Below, in pieces: positions 46,520-57,764 of a stretch of 64,000 bases of DNA; position 1 is the first letter of the stretch, and the number at the start of each line of letters is the position of its first letter. The stretch covers positions 186,001 through 250,000 of the forward strand of contig CAJQUW010001981.1 of NCBI GenBank assembly GCA_907163375.1, read 5' to 3'. Under the pieces are notes generated by a model. It saw nothing but the letters and a program-made list of their open reading frames with translations, made no database searches and was not told the DNA's origin. The DNA is from Prostheceraeus crozeri (lineage: Eukaryota; Platyhelminthes; Polycladida; Euryleptidae). Position numbers and translations under genes: made by a program.

Positions 46520-48090
46520 TAAGTTGTAGCTGAAGTTATCTATGACAATGTAGTGGTCAGTAAATCAGAACTGTCATGTTCAACTTTGCAGTTGTGGGAT
46601 CTCTTTCTGGTTTTCACAGTTTGCTTGCACAACTGAAACATCCACTTCATCACAAACCTACTTAGAGCTGAGACGCGTTCGTAAAGGCACTTGTGGAAAA
46701 ATTACAAATCCTTAAGGAACAAAATTTAAATAATGTTGACCAAGTATAAATGACTTTATTCGCAATGTGATCGGATGAGCGGATTTAAGACCGAAAAGCA
46801 GCGCAGATTTTCATTTGAGTTGTACGAGAAGGCGTTGCTTTATCATTTATTTCTCTAGACTATTGGCAATATACGGGCGTAACTGGGTCACCACAATCTG
46901 AGGGGAGAGAACAAAGCTATTCAAGTGTGAAAAAATTACACAAAAAGTAGAGTTTTAGCGATACGCTTTATCAACCAGTTAAGCGTAGTATATCGATTCC
47001 TCGGTAACATCCGAGGTGACACTTACATTGGCTCTACCTATAGGCGTTTCAATATTCGCTTTCAATAACATAATAGAAGCCTTAAATTTAAGAGACTCCA
47101 AAAGTGCGTTATCAGTTCATGCCTCTATTAAACATAATGACGTCAATATGAATATTAGCGATTTCTCAATAGAATTTATTGATAAGCTTGACAATCCTGT
47201 CAAAACCCGGATCTCACAGGCTAATCACATCGATGAATTAAAACCGAAGATGAACCGGAAACATGATCTGAACTGAGCGGTCACCGCAGATTATTCAGCG
47301 TTGCCACCGCAGATGTGCGGATGAGGGGTTTGAGCTGCGCAGATGAACCTGAACCTGCGCGGATGAAGGTCTCGAAAAATATTCTTTTATTTGGGGTTAG
47401 AAGAGATGTTTTTTGAAGTACCGTTAGCTTACTTCTTGTAAATACGTGCATACAATTAAACATTTTTCTACTACATGTAGAAATACTAATTTTTTTACCC
47501 GCCCATTTGAAATTTTTACCCGCCCAAATCGGGCGCGTATATCGCCTTAAAAACCCTGTTTAAGAGGATTTATCATCACGACGAGCTGAACTTTAGAGAA
47601 CATTATAGAAAATTTTGGAGCCTAGCGGTAGTATTCACGAATTAGCGCCTGAGGCTTTGACTGGAACTGGACACCTTCGCGTGTCTCTGTGCAAATTCCC
47701 TTCCTTTTTAGTTATTTGTCTATAGGCCCTATGCTTTATGCAATTATGTTTTTGACGAATATTTGAATGCAATGTGGATTTTCATTTTGAGGACATAAAG
47801 GCGTTCACACCATCAGCCGAACCCGTGACAACGGGCATCTTGCGACTTTCCTTGGTGGACATCAGCTTGAGGAAGTACCGAGTCTATTTGTCTATCGTTG
47901 CATTTGAGTCATCAGGTGACTTTGGCATAGTGCACGTCTTTTTTATGGAATGATATTTCAAAGTAAAACATTGCTCCTGTAGAACATTGACTGGGACCAC
48001 ATTCTTAACATTCGGGAATAGGTGATGGCTAAAATGTTGAAAAGTATCCCGAAGTACGATCTCAATAAAGGAACCAGTTACAAAAGGAGT
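46520..48090. other. Gene-free stretch left of the Polinton
   Basis: No exon or element boundary recognised. Short open frames (47016-47276 plus; 47281-47463 minus) lack any signature. Confidence 0.35.
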
Positions 48091-48318
48091 TCAATATTCG
48101 ATGAGATTTACGCTTCTCAAATGATTGAATATATTGGAGACAAGTTCATTTGGTCTTACCTGGGATAATTCTATTCCTCCTGAGACAGTGCTCGTTTTTG
48201 TTATCAAATCATTAACATCCACAAAGATGTGGTTATATTCCCTATGACAAGCCTCAATGTTGCGAAATTCAGCAAACATTTCAACATTGTATTTTCTCAT
48301 GTCAGCAAAGTAGTTTAT
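47890..48318 (-). other. Unidentified open-frame remnant beside the Polinton
   Basis: The minus strand, starting at the element's left edge, reads INYFADMRKYNVEMFAEFRN, IEACHREYNHIFVDVNDLI and, after an in-frame stop, FIEIVLRDTFQHFSHHLFPN and VPVNVLQEQCFTLKYHS. The composition looks protein-like and a GTAAGA donor-like site follows GGIELSQ. No family was recognised; it may be host or repeat sequence into which the Polinton landed. Confidence 0.3.
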
Positions 48319-48387
48319 AGTGTGACATCCGGCGCGACGCTTCGCTTCGCTTTGCTTCGCTTCGCTTGCGCCGGATGTCACACTTTT
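48319..48387. repeat. Left-edge hairpin of the Polinton
   Basis: AGTGTGACATCCGGCGC at 48319 is repeated exactly inverted, ending at about 48384, giving a perfect 17-bp stem around a CTTCGCTTCG-rich loop. It separates the host-like sequence on the left from the AT-rich element on the right. Confidence 0.75.
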
Positions 48388-48454
48388 GCGGGGGTTTTTC
48401 AAAATTTTCAAAAAATCAAAATTTCAAAAATTTAGGTAGATTTCAAATTTCACG

Positions 48455-48570
48455 TGGCCGAAGGGCGAAAATTTAAGTTGTCTCAAAATATCACGTGGTC
48501 TAAGAATTTTGAAAATTTAGGCAGACGAAAATTTAAGTTGTCTCAAAATATCACGTAGTCTCAATATACC
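48455..48570. repeat. Direct repeats in the Polinton leader
   Basis: GAAAATTTAAGTTGTCTCAA followed by AATATCACGT occurs twice (about 48467 and 48527), with a third partial copy of the CACGTGG motif upstream. They lie between the terminal hairpin and the first gene and may be leader or promoter sequence. Confidence 0.5.
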
Positions 48571-48627
48571 AGAAGATTGTATTCAAAATATTTATTCAAA
48601 ATATTTATTCAAAATATTCATTTAAAA

Positions 48628-49347
48628 ATGGAAGAAACAAAAGTGGATGAAACAAAAGTGGAAGGAACCTCAAGAATATATCCTTCGTTATCATATGAAC
48701 GTAGTTCTACTTTAATGGACATTGAAAAGATTAACATTGAAAAAATGAATAAAGAAAAACACAAAGATAGAGTTAGGTATATGAAAGATAAGGAATCTCA
48801 ATTATTATTAAGATTAGAGCATTATAAAAAGTTAAGAAAGAGATGGACTAAAGTTAAGAATGTAACACAAGGAATTGGCATATTCTTAACAATAAGTTTA
48901 GGTGCTTTGACAATTGTTATATCTTCTGGTGTTTTAGTAATTCCAGTAGTTGCTACAGCTTTAACAGGTACGGGTGTTTTTGCAACTTCACTTGTTACAA
49001 TGTTAGATAAATCTTTAATAACTAAGAAACGAAAATCATTAAAAACTAAGCATTTACATATTAAAGAAGTCTATGATAAACTACACTACTACTTTCAGAG
49101 AGTATGTGATGATAATGTTATTACGTTAGATGAGATTGAAAAATTTGATCAAATAGCTAATGAAGTAAATCAAATATCATTTCAATCACAGACAGAAAAA
49201 GTTAATGATAAAAATAAAAAGGATGGTAAAATTTCTAGTGATGGTAAAACTTTTATTGATGATAAAATTTTTAATGAAGAAAATGATAAAATTTTTTTAG
49301 AAGAGCTAAAAACTTTATTAGACAAAACTTTATTAAACAAAACTTAA
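48628..49347 (+). CDS. Polinton membrane protein, function unknown
   Basis: About 239 residues if started at the ATG in TTTAAAAATG (48628), chosen because nearly all genes of the element begin in this context; an upstream in-frame ATG lies at 48577. After a basic, charged N-terminal half there is a hydrophobic segment, roughly residues 90-130 (IGIFLTISLGALTIVISSG, VLVIPVVATALTGTG), probably two membrane passes, followed by a lysine-rich tail ending in K/D/E repeats. No domain recognised. First gene after the left edge. Confidence 0.6.
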   Translation: MEETKVDETKVEGTSRIYPSLSYERSSTLMDIEKINIEKMNKEKHKDRVRYMKDKESQLLLRLEHYKKLRKRWTKVKNVTQGIGIFLTISLGALTIVISSGVLVIPVVATALTGTGVFATSLVTMLDKSLITKKRKSLKTKHLHIKEVYDKLHYYFQRVCDDNVITLDEIEKFDQIANEVNQISFQSQTEKVNDKNKKDGKISSDGKTFIDDKIFNEENDKIFLEELKTLLDKTLLNKT

Positions 49348-49468
49348 TACGAGAAAATTTTAAACGAAAAGATGTCAAACAACAAAGCAATAAAAAAATA
49401 ATTTGTTCAGTAAAATGTTTTTGCTGTATTCCAATGTTACCACAAAATTCAAATATTATATTTTAAAA

Positions 49469-50296
49469 ATGGATAAAATTAGAGCTGATAATTTTAAAAG
49501 AATAAAACAATTAGAAGAGTTAATAAAACAAAGAAATATTATGAAAGAAAATCATCTTCAACATAGAATGATAAAAGCTGGTATTCAATCTGATATGTTT
49601 GAAAAAATGCAGCAAACCGAGCAAGTAAAAACTGATTTTGAAAAAACTATGAAACCATTTAAAACTCTTGAAAAGGAACTTACAAATAATGATAAACAAA
49701 TTGATATAACAGATCCAGAGCACAAAACTATATTAGATGACTATGGATTACTAGAATCAAACATTAATAAGAAATTACCAAAATCTATGCAATTTGAACA
49801 TTCTATTTCATTTATAGATGGAAAAACAATACCTAGATTTTATCTCGGACAAAAAGAAATATTTCCACAACCTTTTCGAGGTTTAATTTTTTCACCAGAT
49901 AAATCTCCTTTTAATTTAGATAGAAATTTTGTTAATCTTTTAAGAGGAGCAGATTTAAATAATTATGCTGTAGAAGATCTCATAAAATATAAAGCTATGT
50001 TAGACAGAGTTGGTGCAGTAAAATCTCTTAGACGTTATAAACAATTAGAAAATTTATTATCAACGGGAGTTAAAGTAGGGAAAGGTTTATCTGAAAAACA
50101 GAAAACTGAAACAACTGTATTTTTACCAGATGATCCACAAGAATTACTAAATAGATTAAATATTTTAATATCTGCAATAAAAGAAGGACATAATTCTAGT
50201 TTCAATGAAATTCATGCTATATTGAAAAGACTGTTAGAAAAGAAGATTCTAAATGAAAAGGATTATAAAAGTGTAGCTGAAATATGTTGTTTCTAA
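49469..50296 (+). CDS. Polinton-associated protein, function unknown
   Basis: About 275 residues from the ATG in TTTTAAAAATG (49469). The N-terminal third is charged and helical. The middle has SISFIDGKTIPRFYLGQKE and the C-terminal part reads FLPDDPQELLNRLNILISAI and KEGHNSSFNEIHAILKRLLE. The last block resembles a segment that recurs in other Polinton-type elements (a PxDPxEL...LL..K..GN....NE...IL..LL pattern), recalled rather than searched. Probably a virion-associated protein by position, next to the capsid genes. Confidence 0.55.
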   Translation: MDKIRADNFKRIKQLEELIKQRNIMKENHLQHRMIKAGIQSDMFEKMQQTEQVKTDFEKTMKPFKTLEKELTNNDKQIDITDPEHKTILDDYGLLESNINKKLPKSMQFEHSISFIDGKTIPRFYLGQKEIFPQPFRGLIFSPDKSPFNLDRNFVNLLRGADLNNYAVEDLIKYKAMLDRVGAVKSLRRYKQLENLLSTGVKVGKGLSEKQKTETTVFLPDDPQELLNRLNILISAIKEGHNSSFNEIHAILKRLLEKKILNEKDYKSVAEICCF

Positions 50297-50400
50297 TTTT
50301 TATCTATGATTTTTATCTATGATTTTTATCTATGATTTTTATCTATGATTTTTATCTACGATTTTTATCTATAATATTTATTTAATTTTTTTAGTTTAAA
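50297..50400. repeat. 13-bp tandem repeat between Polinton genes
   Basis: About six copies of ATCTATGATTTTT fill the spacer before the penton-like region and end near the TTTAAAAATG start motif at 50402. Confidence 0.8.
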
Positions 50401-50401
50401 A

Positions 50402-51191
50402 ATGTGTTCAGCAGATTTAGACAAAATTAATGATCATTTAGAAAAATTGACAGAGATTTTGGGTTCATCAAAATTTAGTACGACGTTAAAAATTATAACA
50501 ACTACTTCATCACACACTTGTAATTTAGAACCCATTCTACATTTAGAACAAAATAAAAATTATCAAATTGCATTGACTAGTTTCTCTACATTTAACACTA
50601 TTCAAAACGTTATCAAAGATGTGAATGATCAATTTAGATATTCTACTGATAAAGGCAAAAACGTGGAAAATATTAACTTTTCTTCCTGGTTCTTACGAAG
50701 TTGAAACAATATCAAATGAAATTAAGAGACATTTAGGTATATCATTTAAAGATAAGAAACAATTACATTTTGCAGTTGAACCGGCAGTTAATAAATTTTC
50801 TCTTACTTTAGACGAAAATCATCAAGTTGATTTTAATCATGATAGATCATTGTCAAAGCTATTAGGATTTAATAAACAAACTTACAGTCAAGGTTATCAT
50901 TTAGGTGAGAAGATTCCAAAAATAACTGAAATAAATTCAATTGTTGTACATTGTGACATTATTGAAGGAGGATATATAAATGGTAAATTATCAAATTTAA
51001 TATTCAGTTTTCCAGCTTTTACTGTACCCATTGGTTATAGATTAAATGTATTTCCACAAACATTAATATATTTTCCTATTACAAGAAAAACTATTAACAA
51101 CATTGGCATTAGAATCACTGATGAAAAAGGACAAGAAATAAATTTTGGAGGTGAAGAGATTATGATAGATCTTTTGGTTCGGGAGGTATAA
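50402..51191 (+). pseudogene. Penton-like minor capsid region of the Polinton
   Basis: Segments such as LEPILHLEQNKNYQIALTSF, LLGFNKQTYSQGYHLGEK, YINGKLSNLIFSFPAFTVP and NNIGIRITDEKGQEINFGGE match the single-jelly-roll minor capsid (penton) family of Polintons and adintoviruses; the GYRLNVFP...YFPI...I.I.D..G..INF.GE order is characteristic. The product would occupy capsid vertices (family knowledge). It sits directly before the packaging ATPase. Confidence 0.7.
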
Positions 51192-51262
51192 ACTCCCGTT
51201 CGAGAGGTATGAACTCCCGTTCGAGAGGTATGAACTCCCGTTCGAGAGGTATGAACTCCCAC
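51184..51262. repeat. 22-bp tandem repeats after the penton-like region
   Basis: Four copies of GAGGTATGAACTCCCGTTC occupy the spacer immediately after the stop. They are GC-richer than the rest of the element, and each can pair GTTC with GAAC. Confidence 0.8.
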
Positions 51263-51342
51263 GCGAAGCTAGAGAAGTTTAATTTTCTTCTTCTTTAGAA
51301 ACAAAAAATAAAAAAAATAAAAATAAATTTTTTTATTAAAAA

Positions 51343-52110
51343 ATGAGTGAACTACCTCCATTAAATAAAAAAAAACTTAAATTTAATCATCATCCAAATT
51401 TATCTAATAAAGTTTTGTCAGTTATTTGTGGAAGATCAGGATGTGGAAAAACATATCTATTATTTAAAATTTTAACGACTCCAAATTTTTTGGATTATAA
51501 CAATCTTATAATTTATACAACAACGGCAGAACAACCCGTCTATCAATTTTTAAAATATGGATTTGAAAATAATCTTAAAAAAACAGCAATTGCTTCATTA
51601 TTCAAAGAATATGAAAAATCTGAAGATGAAGAAGAAATAAGTTCGTGGTGTGAAGAAGCAGCAAAAAATAATCAGTTAGTAGAATCTAATAAAAATAACC
51701 ATATAAAAATACAATTAATAGATGATAGTGGTAATATGCAAGATCCTAGTAAACTAGATAAAACAATGAAACATTGTGTAATTTTTGATGATTGTGTTAA
51801 TGATAGAAATCAGTCAGTTCAGAGAAATTATTTCACAAGAGGTAGACATAATAACTGTAGTGTATTTTATTTAACACAAAGTATGTATTCATTAGACGGA
51901 AGTGTTATTAGAAAGAATGCAAATATATTTATACTATTTGAAATAAATGCAAGAAACTTAAGTGATTTGTTAAGAGATTTATGTGTAAGAAATAAAGATG
52001 AATTTAAACAATCGTGTAACAATGCTTGGTCAAAAGATTATGGATTTATCACAATTAATATTGATAAAAAAATTCATGAAAGAGTTATAGAAAATATTTT
52101 CGAGGAGTGA
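51343..52110 (+). CDS. Polinton packaging ATPase (FtsK/HerA type)
   Basis: 255 residues, a usual size for the family. Walker A is GRSGCGKT (residues 30-37) after VLSVIC; Walker B is CVIFDD (145-150); FTRGRHNNCSVFYLTQS (164-180) is the conserved segment that follows Walker B in A32/FtsK-HerA packaging ATPases of Polintons and related viruses. It is expected to drive DNA into capsids. The start ATG lies in TTTTATTAAAAAATG. The short 232-nt spacer to the region before it carries tandem repeats. Confidence 0.9.
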   Translation: MSELPPLNKKKLKFNHHPNLSNKVLSVICGRSGCGKTYLLFKILTTPNFLDYNNLIIYTTTAEQPVYQFLKYGFENNLKKTAIASLFKEYEKSEDEEEISSWCEEAAKNNQLVESNKNNHIKIQLIDDSGNMQDPSKLDKTMKHCVIFDDCVNDRNQSVQRNYFTRGRHNNCSVFYLTQSMYSLDGSVIRKNANIFILFEINARNLSDLLRDLCVRNKDEFKQSCNNAWSKDYGFITINIDKKIHERVIENIFEE

Positions 52111-52186
52111 TCGAACGGAGTGACCGAACGGAGTGGCCGAACAATTTTTTCTTATAAATTTTTTGTTAATAAAAATAAAAAAAAAT

Positions 52187-52516
52187 ATGTTGAATGATTA
52201 TAAGATAGAGCATGTACCAGTTTTAAAAGATTATCGTCATCCTACAAATCCTGTAAATTCGAAGAAAGAAGTTAGATTTTATTATCATCATAAATACGTA
52301 GCGCTCGTTACAGATTATAAAACAAAACATGGTATTAAACCGTGTGTTAAAACAAAAGACTTTCCACTTTGTTTAAGAAGTTTCCGAGTATTTTTGGCGT
52401 ATAATAATTTATGGTGGTTGGTTAAGAAAGAACATTTAACAGCACATGAATTAGAAACATTACATCAATTACATATTCCTGTGTATATGCAAAAACGGAA
52501 CCGAGGTTCTATGTAA
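52187..52516 (+). CDS. Small Polinton protein, unknown
   Basis: 109 residues from the ATG at 52187 (AAAATATG context); an in-frame upstream ATG at 52133 overlaps a GC-rich repeat and is less likely. Reads EVRFYYHHKYVALVTDYKTK and FRVFLAYNNLWWLVKKEHLT; aromatic and basic, with no predicted membrane segment. No family recognised. It lies between the ATPase and the polymerase and is probably expressed with them. Confidence 0.55.
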   Translation: MLNDYKIEHVPVLKDYRHPTNPVNSKKEVRFYYHHKYVALVTDYKTKHGIKPCVKTKDFPLCLRSFRVFLAYNNLWWLVKKEHLTAHELETLHQLHIPVYMQKRNRGSM

Positions 52517-52541
52517 AAATTCATTTTTTCTTTTAAAAAAT

Positions 52542-55500
52542 ATGAATCGTGAAATGTCTCTCGGACAAACCTCTAGGATTGATGAATTAATCGAGAAACA
52601 AATTGCTGAGTTTGATGCGCAAATTAAACATAGTAAACGTAGTAAACGTATTAGAAAACAGAAACGTACTAGGCGTAGTATTAGACGTAATACTAAAAAA
52701 CAGAAAAGTGGAACAAAAGAAATATTAGAAACTCCTATTACTGATATCTTTTTCGATGATAGAATTAAGGATGAACTTGGTGATGATTTATGTAATTTAT
52801 TTAATCCAAATGAAATTAAATATGAAAATGTATCTTTTATTAATGTAGTAAATGATATGCGGAAACTTTTAGCAAATGGTAAAATTATTAATTTACTTGG
52901 AAAAGTTATTAAAGATCAGGAAAATATAATTCAAAATTTTTACGTAACCTTCTATAATAAAAAATCATTTGAAACATGGTTTTCGAATCTGGATGAGAAA
53001 TCCGATGCTAACGAATGGATTTTTACAGGTAATATTAAATATGAAGATTTTGGAATGAAGTTAGTACAAAGATCGCATAGAGGGGCAGGGATTAATATGA
53101 AATATAGAATCAAAGAATATTTCGGTGAATATTGTTATATTCCTTCTGAAGATTTTTGTTTTATTAAATGTTATAATGTTTTACGAGGTTTTAATGAACA
53201 ACAAGGAGAAATTATGAAAGAAATGTTTAATAATTTTTTATATAAAGAGAAAGCCACATCTAGAACAGGAGTAATGTCAAACTGCAAATTTTCTCAATTC
53301 AATAAATATTTTGGAGAATGTGTTCAATATTATAGTCCTGCCAATCGTCATTTAAATCCTAGAGGAATTGAAACGTTTCATAATTATGTTTATTACAATT
53401 ATTTTCACGCAGGTTCAACAATTGGTCACTATTGTTTAATTAATAAATCTCATAAATTAAAAGCTATTAGAGAAATTGAAAATAATTTCAAACCCATATA
53501 TAAAACAGTTACTGATGAAAATCTAACAACGCGTCCATATAAAATCATAACAAAGAAAAAAATTGACTATGGTTCAACATATATTTGGGATCTCGAAACT
53601 TTTCCCGATCCTAACTGTTCAACAGCTCATCCTATTCCTTACGCTGTAGGAGCTATTAATTTTAATAAATTTATATGTTGTTTACCGAAACAAAGATTGA
53701 AAGAATTAGAAACACGTTTGTTAAGTGATATGATTAAAATTAAACGATCAAAAGATGAAGATGAAATTAAAAAACTTAAAAAACAGATTAATGAGTATAA
53801 TAATTTAACTGAATTAGAATTTAATAAACTTCAAAATTGTGTGAAAATATTTACGAGAACTGAGGATGATGAATGTTCGATCGGGGGAAACCCAGAGGAC
53901 GTATGTCCGATCCATCAATTTTTTAAAACTCTTGGAAAATTTAATTATTGTAGAGTAACTTTAATAGCTCACAATTCATCAGGTTTTGATTCCTATTTTC
54001 CGATAAAAGCTAATTTTAAATTATCTAAACCGCCTCTTAAAACTTCAAGAGGAATATTGACTGCTTCATTACAAAATCCTTATACAACTGAATGTGTTAG
54101 TAGATACATTCAAAAATCTTTTAGATTTAAAAACAATATGAAAAAAGATTCACCTTCAGGTAAATTAGCACTTCAAACTATTATAATGAAATGTAGTTAT
54201 CAACATGTAAAAACAAGTCTTTCTAAATGGTGTGAGAATTTTAAAATTCCTACGAATGTGTGTAAATTAAATTATGAAATTGGAGACATAACACATGAAA
54301 ATTATAAAGAAAAAGAAAATGAATGGAGACCATATTTAGTTAACGATATTCTTTCTTTAGCTTTTTGTATCTACAAATATAATAATGTTATGCAAGATTT
54401 AGTTGGTGAAGATATAACTACTAATTTGACATCCTCTGCTTTAACATTTAACGGTTGGATGAAAAGCGTACAAAATGACAATATAAATATTCATTCTCAT
54501 ATAGATTTATGGGCTAGAAATTATATTAGAAAATCTGTTAAAGGTGGAAGAGTTTCAGCAAATATAAGAAAATACATATCGCCATTTTGTAGCATCTTGT
54601 TACCAATATTAAAACAGTATTTACCTGGTCGCTGCGCTGGGGGGACTTTGTCTTGGTGGTCGCTGCGCAGGGGACTTTGTCCCTTGGTCGCTACGCTGGT
54701 GGGACTTTGTCCCCGGGAAATAATTTAATAGATTTAATGAAACAGTATCGAGATTTAGGAGATAAAACTGAAATTTGTAAGAAAATTTCAAATCAACTAC
54801 TTGAACAAAAAAATGAATTTCTAATGGCTTTTGATGCAACATCTTTATATCCATCAGCTATGTATGATGAAAATTCAGAATACCCTAAAGCTGAATCAGC
54901 TAGAAAATTTCGTCAAGAAGAAGAGCGGGAAATAGTATATAAATTTAATACTCAAACATTTAGACCTAAAACTGGAATATTCTCTGTTGTGTTTCAATAT
55001 CCGAATGATATGTTTTTCCAACCAGTTCCTATTAAAGATAAAGTTAAAAATCAAAATAATAATTCTCATGTAAAAGTAATCAGGTTTAGAAATGGTATAT
55101 GTTATGATGTATTAACTTCTGTTGACATACAAGAAATTGTTAGATGTGGGGGGAAAATCTTACATATTACTGATGGTATAATTTATGAAAAAAATTATCA
55201 AGTTTCACCATTTCGAAATTATATTGAAAAACTTTTTAATTTGAGAAAAAGATATAAAACAGAAGGAAATACTGTAGGTGATGAGTTAATTAAATTATTG
55301 ATGAATTCGCTATATGGCAAAACTGTGCAAAAAGATATAACCACTAAATATCATTTATGGAATGAGAATACATTGAGAAAAAATTTCACTCAAGAAGTAA
55401 AAGATTATGAAAAATTAAATGATGAACAATATTTAGCGAAAGTAGAAATGGAAGATGATGAATTTCTCAAAACTAATATTGTAAAAGATGGGAAGACGTC

Positions 55501-56107
55501 ATTCATGCCATCACACTTAGGTTCTTTCATTCTTTCTCACTCTAGAAGAATCATGAATAACTTTATTTTAGAAATTAATGGTTTCAAAGAAAAATACATT
55601 CATTATACAGATACTGATTCAATATATATTTCCAATGAGCTCTTTAATAAATTAGATGCTGCTGGATATGTTGGTGGGGAATTGTGTCAAGGAAAAAATG
55701 ATTATGGAAATGGTGGAATTATTTTTGCAATGTTTATTGCTCCTAAAATAAAATACTGTATTACTGTAGATGAACAAGGGAGACTTAGTGAAAAGAAAAC
55801 ATTCAAAGGATATTCACAAGATAAAGTAAAAGTAGAAGATTTTCTAAAATTATATTCGGGGAAAACATTATCGACTACAGTTAATAAACCATGGAAAAGA
55901 TCTTTAGAAACTGGAATTAGTATTCCTGATAAAAATAATAATACTGAAGAAAAAAAATTTTCTGGTCAAATAAATATTCTTAAACGTCAAGCACCTGATG
56001 AAAATGAAATTATGTTACCTTATAACGGAGAAGATATTCAAGCTGAAATATTTCAAACAATCATCTGTGAGAGTAATTTAAGTGATGATGATGACACGTG
56101 GGAATAA
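52542..56107 (+). pseudogene. Protein-primed family B DNA polymerase region (pPolB)
   Basis: Contains the ordered motifs of a protein-primed family B polymerase. Exonuclease: YIWDLETFPDP near 53577 and AHNSSGFDSYF near 53970. Palm: AFDATSLYPSAMY near 54828 (motif A), LLMNSLYGKT near 55297 (motif B), YTDTDSIYI near 55604 (motif C), and KGYSQDKVK near 55805. The first 60 residues include a very basic RSKRIRKQKRTRRSIRR tract. Such polymerases replicate linear DNA from terminal proteins. The start ATG follows CTTTTAAAAAAT. Confidence 0.92.
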
Positions 56108-56333
56108 TAATTTTTTTATAACATCTAAAAAATTTATAACATCTAAAAAATTTATAACATCTAAAAACTTATTCCATCTAAAAACTTATTCCATCTAAAA
56201 AATTTATTACATCTATAAACTTATGACATCTAAAAACTTATTACATCTAAAAACTTATTACATCTAAAAATTTTATTACATATGAAAATATATTTATCGA
56301 ATATTTTGGTATTTTCTATTAAGTTTTATCTTA
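56108..56333. repeat. AT-rich tandem repeats at a convergent junction
   Basis: Roughly a dozen copies of ACATCTAAAAA(C/A)TTAT lie between the polymerase region (plus) and the antisense gene (minus), where both transcription units end. Confidence 0.8.
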
Positions 56334-57668
56334 TTAAGTTTCATCATATAATGTTTTATCAAAAGATAATTTAAATTTTTTTTCACTAACTATTGATTCA
56401 TCATCATCATCATCATCATAAATTGTTTCTTCATCATCATCATAAATTGTTTCTTCATCATCATAAATTACACTTTTTGGTATAGGATGCCCTTCCATGA
56501 TAGGATACCATTCTCTTATTGGAATATCTAACTCTAAATTACATCTTTTATCTGATAATAATATAATAGAGAAAAATATTGGTCTTTGATCTCTTTTGGA
56601 AAATTTAATAACACCACCATAATCTGAATCACTTTTAGTTTTTGTTAAAGATGATAAAATTTTAAATTGATTAGATGTAAATCCTAATTTAAATTTTGTA
56701 GACCCGACACATAGTTGTCTAACAGTATCTTCAACTATACCATCATTATTATTTTCAATTGTAAGAAAATGAAATTTAGATAAATTTTTATAATTACTAA
56801 TATTTTTATAATCTTTTTTACCATTTACACCATTTTCAGATGTTTCAGAATCATCATTATTATCATCTATATTATTATCATTATTATCATAAGATTCTTT
56901 AAGATCGGGCAAAGCCCTAGAACCTTCAGTTCGTTTATTATGAATATGATTATGGTCATTGTTAATAGTATAAGGCGTAGTCCACATATAAATTTTCTCT
57001 TGTTGAGCTAAGCCATTTATGTAAGATTTTAGCAAATTAATATTTAAGTTTGAATATAATCCTATATACGTATCATCATCATATCTTTGCGGCATTTCTA
57101 ATGTTTCTTGTTTATAAATTGTGTCTCTATAATAAACTTGACATAATAATTCTTCATTATGTTTTTTACTCTCTATGTGAATGTTATATTGATTTTGTTC
57201 GTCAACAAATAATCTAATTTTTTCTTTCGAAAAAGATTTTAATTTTTTAACTAATTCTTTAATATTGATATAATTAATAATTTTAGTTTCTATCCAATCA
57301 GTATTACTAATTGGTAACACTGCTCTAATAAATCCATAAACATTATTATGACCTATTATAACCATATTTTCTTTATTTAATTCCACATAAGCTACATCAT
57401 TATATTTACTAACAATCTCCATAAATTTAATAAATGGATCACCTGGAAAAATACAATAATTGGTTTCTATAGAAGGTAAACCTTTAGTCTGTTCTCTAAA
57501 TATTTCGGCTTGTAATTGAAATAAAATATTAACATCTATACATGGATTTGTAATAGTATTATTATTATTATTATCAAAACATTTATTTTCAAATCCCGTT
57601 GATCTCGTCGAATAAGAAGAACAGGATGATGCGGACGAATATAATTTTTTTAAATTTGGGGTTTCCAT
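56334..57668 (-). CDS. Antisense Polinton protein; possible clamp-like factor
   Basis: 444 residues. The N-terminal half includes FIKFMEIVSKYNDVAYVELN and MVIIGHNNVYGFIRAVLPIS. The middle is a low-complexity N/D-rich tract. The C-terminal part has STKFKLGFTSNQFKILSSLT and GGVIKFSKRDQRPIFFSI, then an acidic DDDEETIYDDD tail. The alternating hydrophobic pattern and ...FxxILSSLT..GGVIKFSxxxxPIFFSI resemble half-domains of PCNA-type sliding clamps, and the gene lies next to the polymerase; this is a weak structural inference. Its start context is A/T-rich then AAAAAATG. Confidence 0.5.
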   Translation of the reverse strand: METPNLKKLYSSASSCSSYSTRSTGFENKCFDNNNNNTITNPCIDVNILFQLQAEIFREQTKGLPSIETNYCIFPGDPFIKFMEIVSKYNDVAYVELNKENMVIIGHNNVYGFIRAVLPISNTDWIETKIINYINIKELVKKLKSFSKEKIRLFVDEQNQYNIHIESKKHNEELLCQVYYRDTIYKQETLEMPQRYDDDTYIGLYSNLNINLLKSYINGLAQQEKIYMWTTPYTINNDHNHIHNKRTEGSRALPDLKESYDNNDNNIDDNNDDSETSENGVNGKKDYKNISNYKNLSKFHFLTIENNNDGIVEDTVRQLCVGSTKFKLGFTSNQFKILSSLTKTKSDSDYGGVIKFSKRDQRPIFFSIILLSDKRCNLELDIPIREWYPIMEGHPIPKSVIYDDEETIYDDDEETIYDDDDDDESIVSEKKFKLSFDKTLYDET

Positions 57669-57764
57669 TTTTTTATTTTTATTAGAAAAAATTTTATTTT
57701 TATTAGAAAAAATTTTATTTTTTTATTTTTATTAGAAAAAATTTTATTTTTTTATTGTTAAAAA
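57669..57764. promoter_or_regulatory. Divergent spacer with shared AT repeats
   Basis: Tandem TTTTTATTAGAAAAAATTTTA units occupy the 96 bp between the two divergent start codons at 57668 (minus) and 57765 (plus); it must hold both promoters. Confidence 0.6.

Noticed and set aside
50297-50400. CRISPR-like array
   Set aside because: The repeats are contiguous 13-mers without spacers, in an animal genome.
51035-51262. Minus-strand frame over the 22-bp repeats
   Set aside because: Peptide simply repeats GVHTSRT with the DNA period; antisense to the penton-like region.
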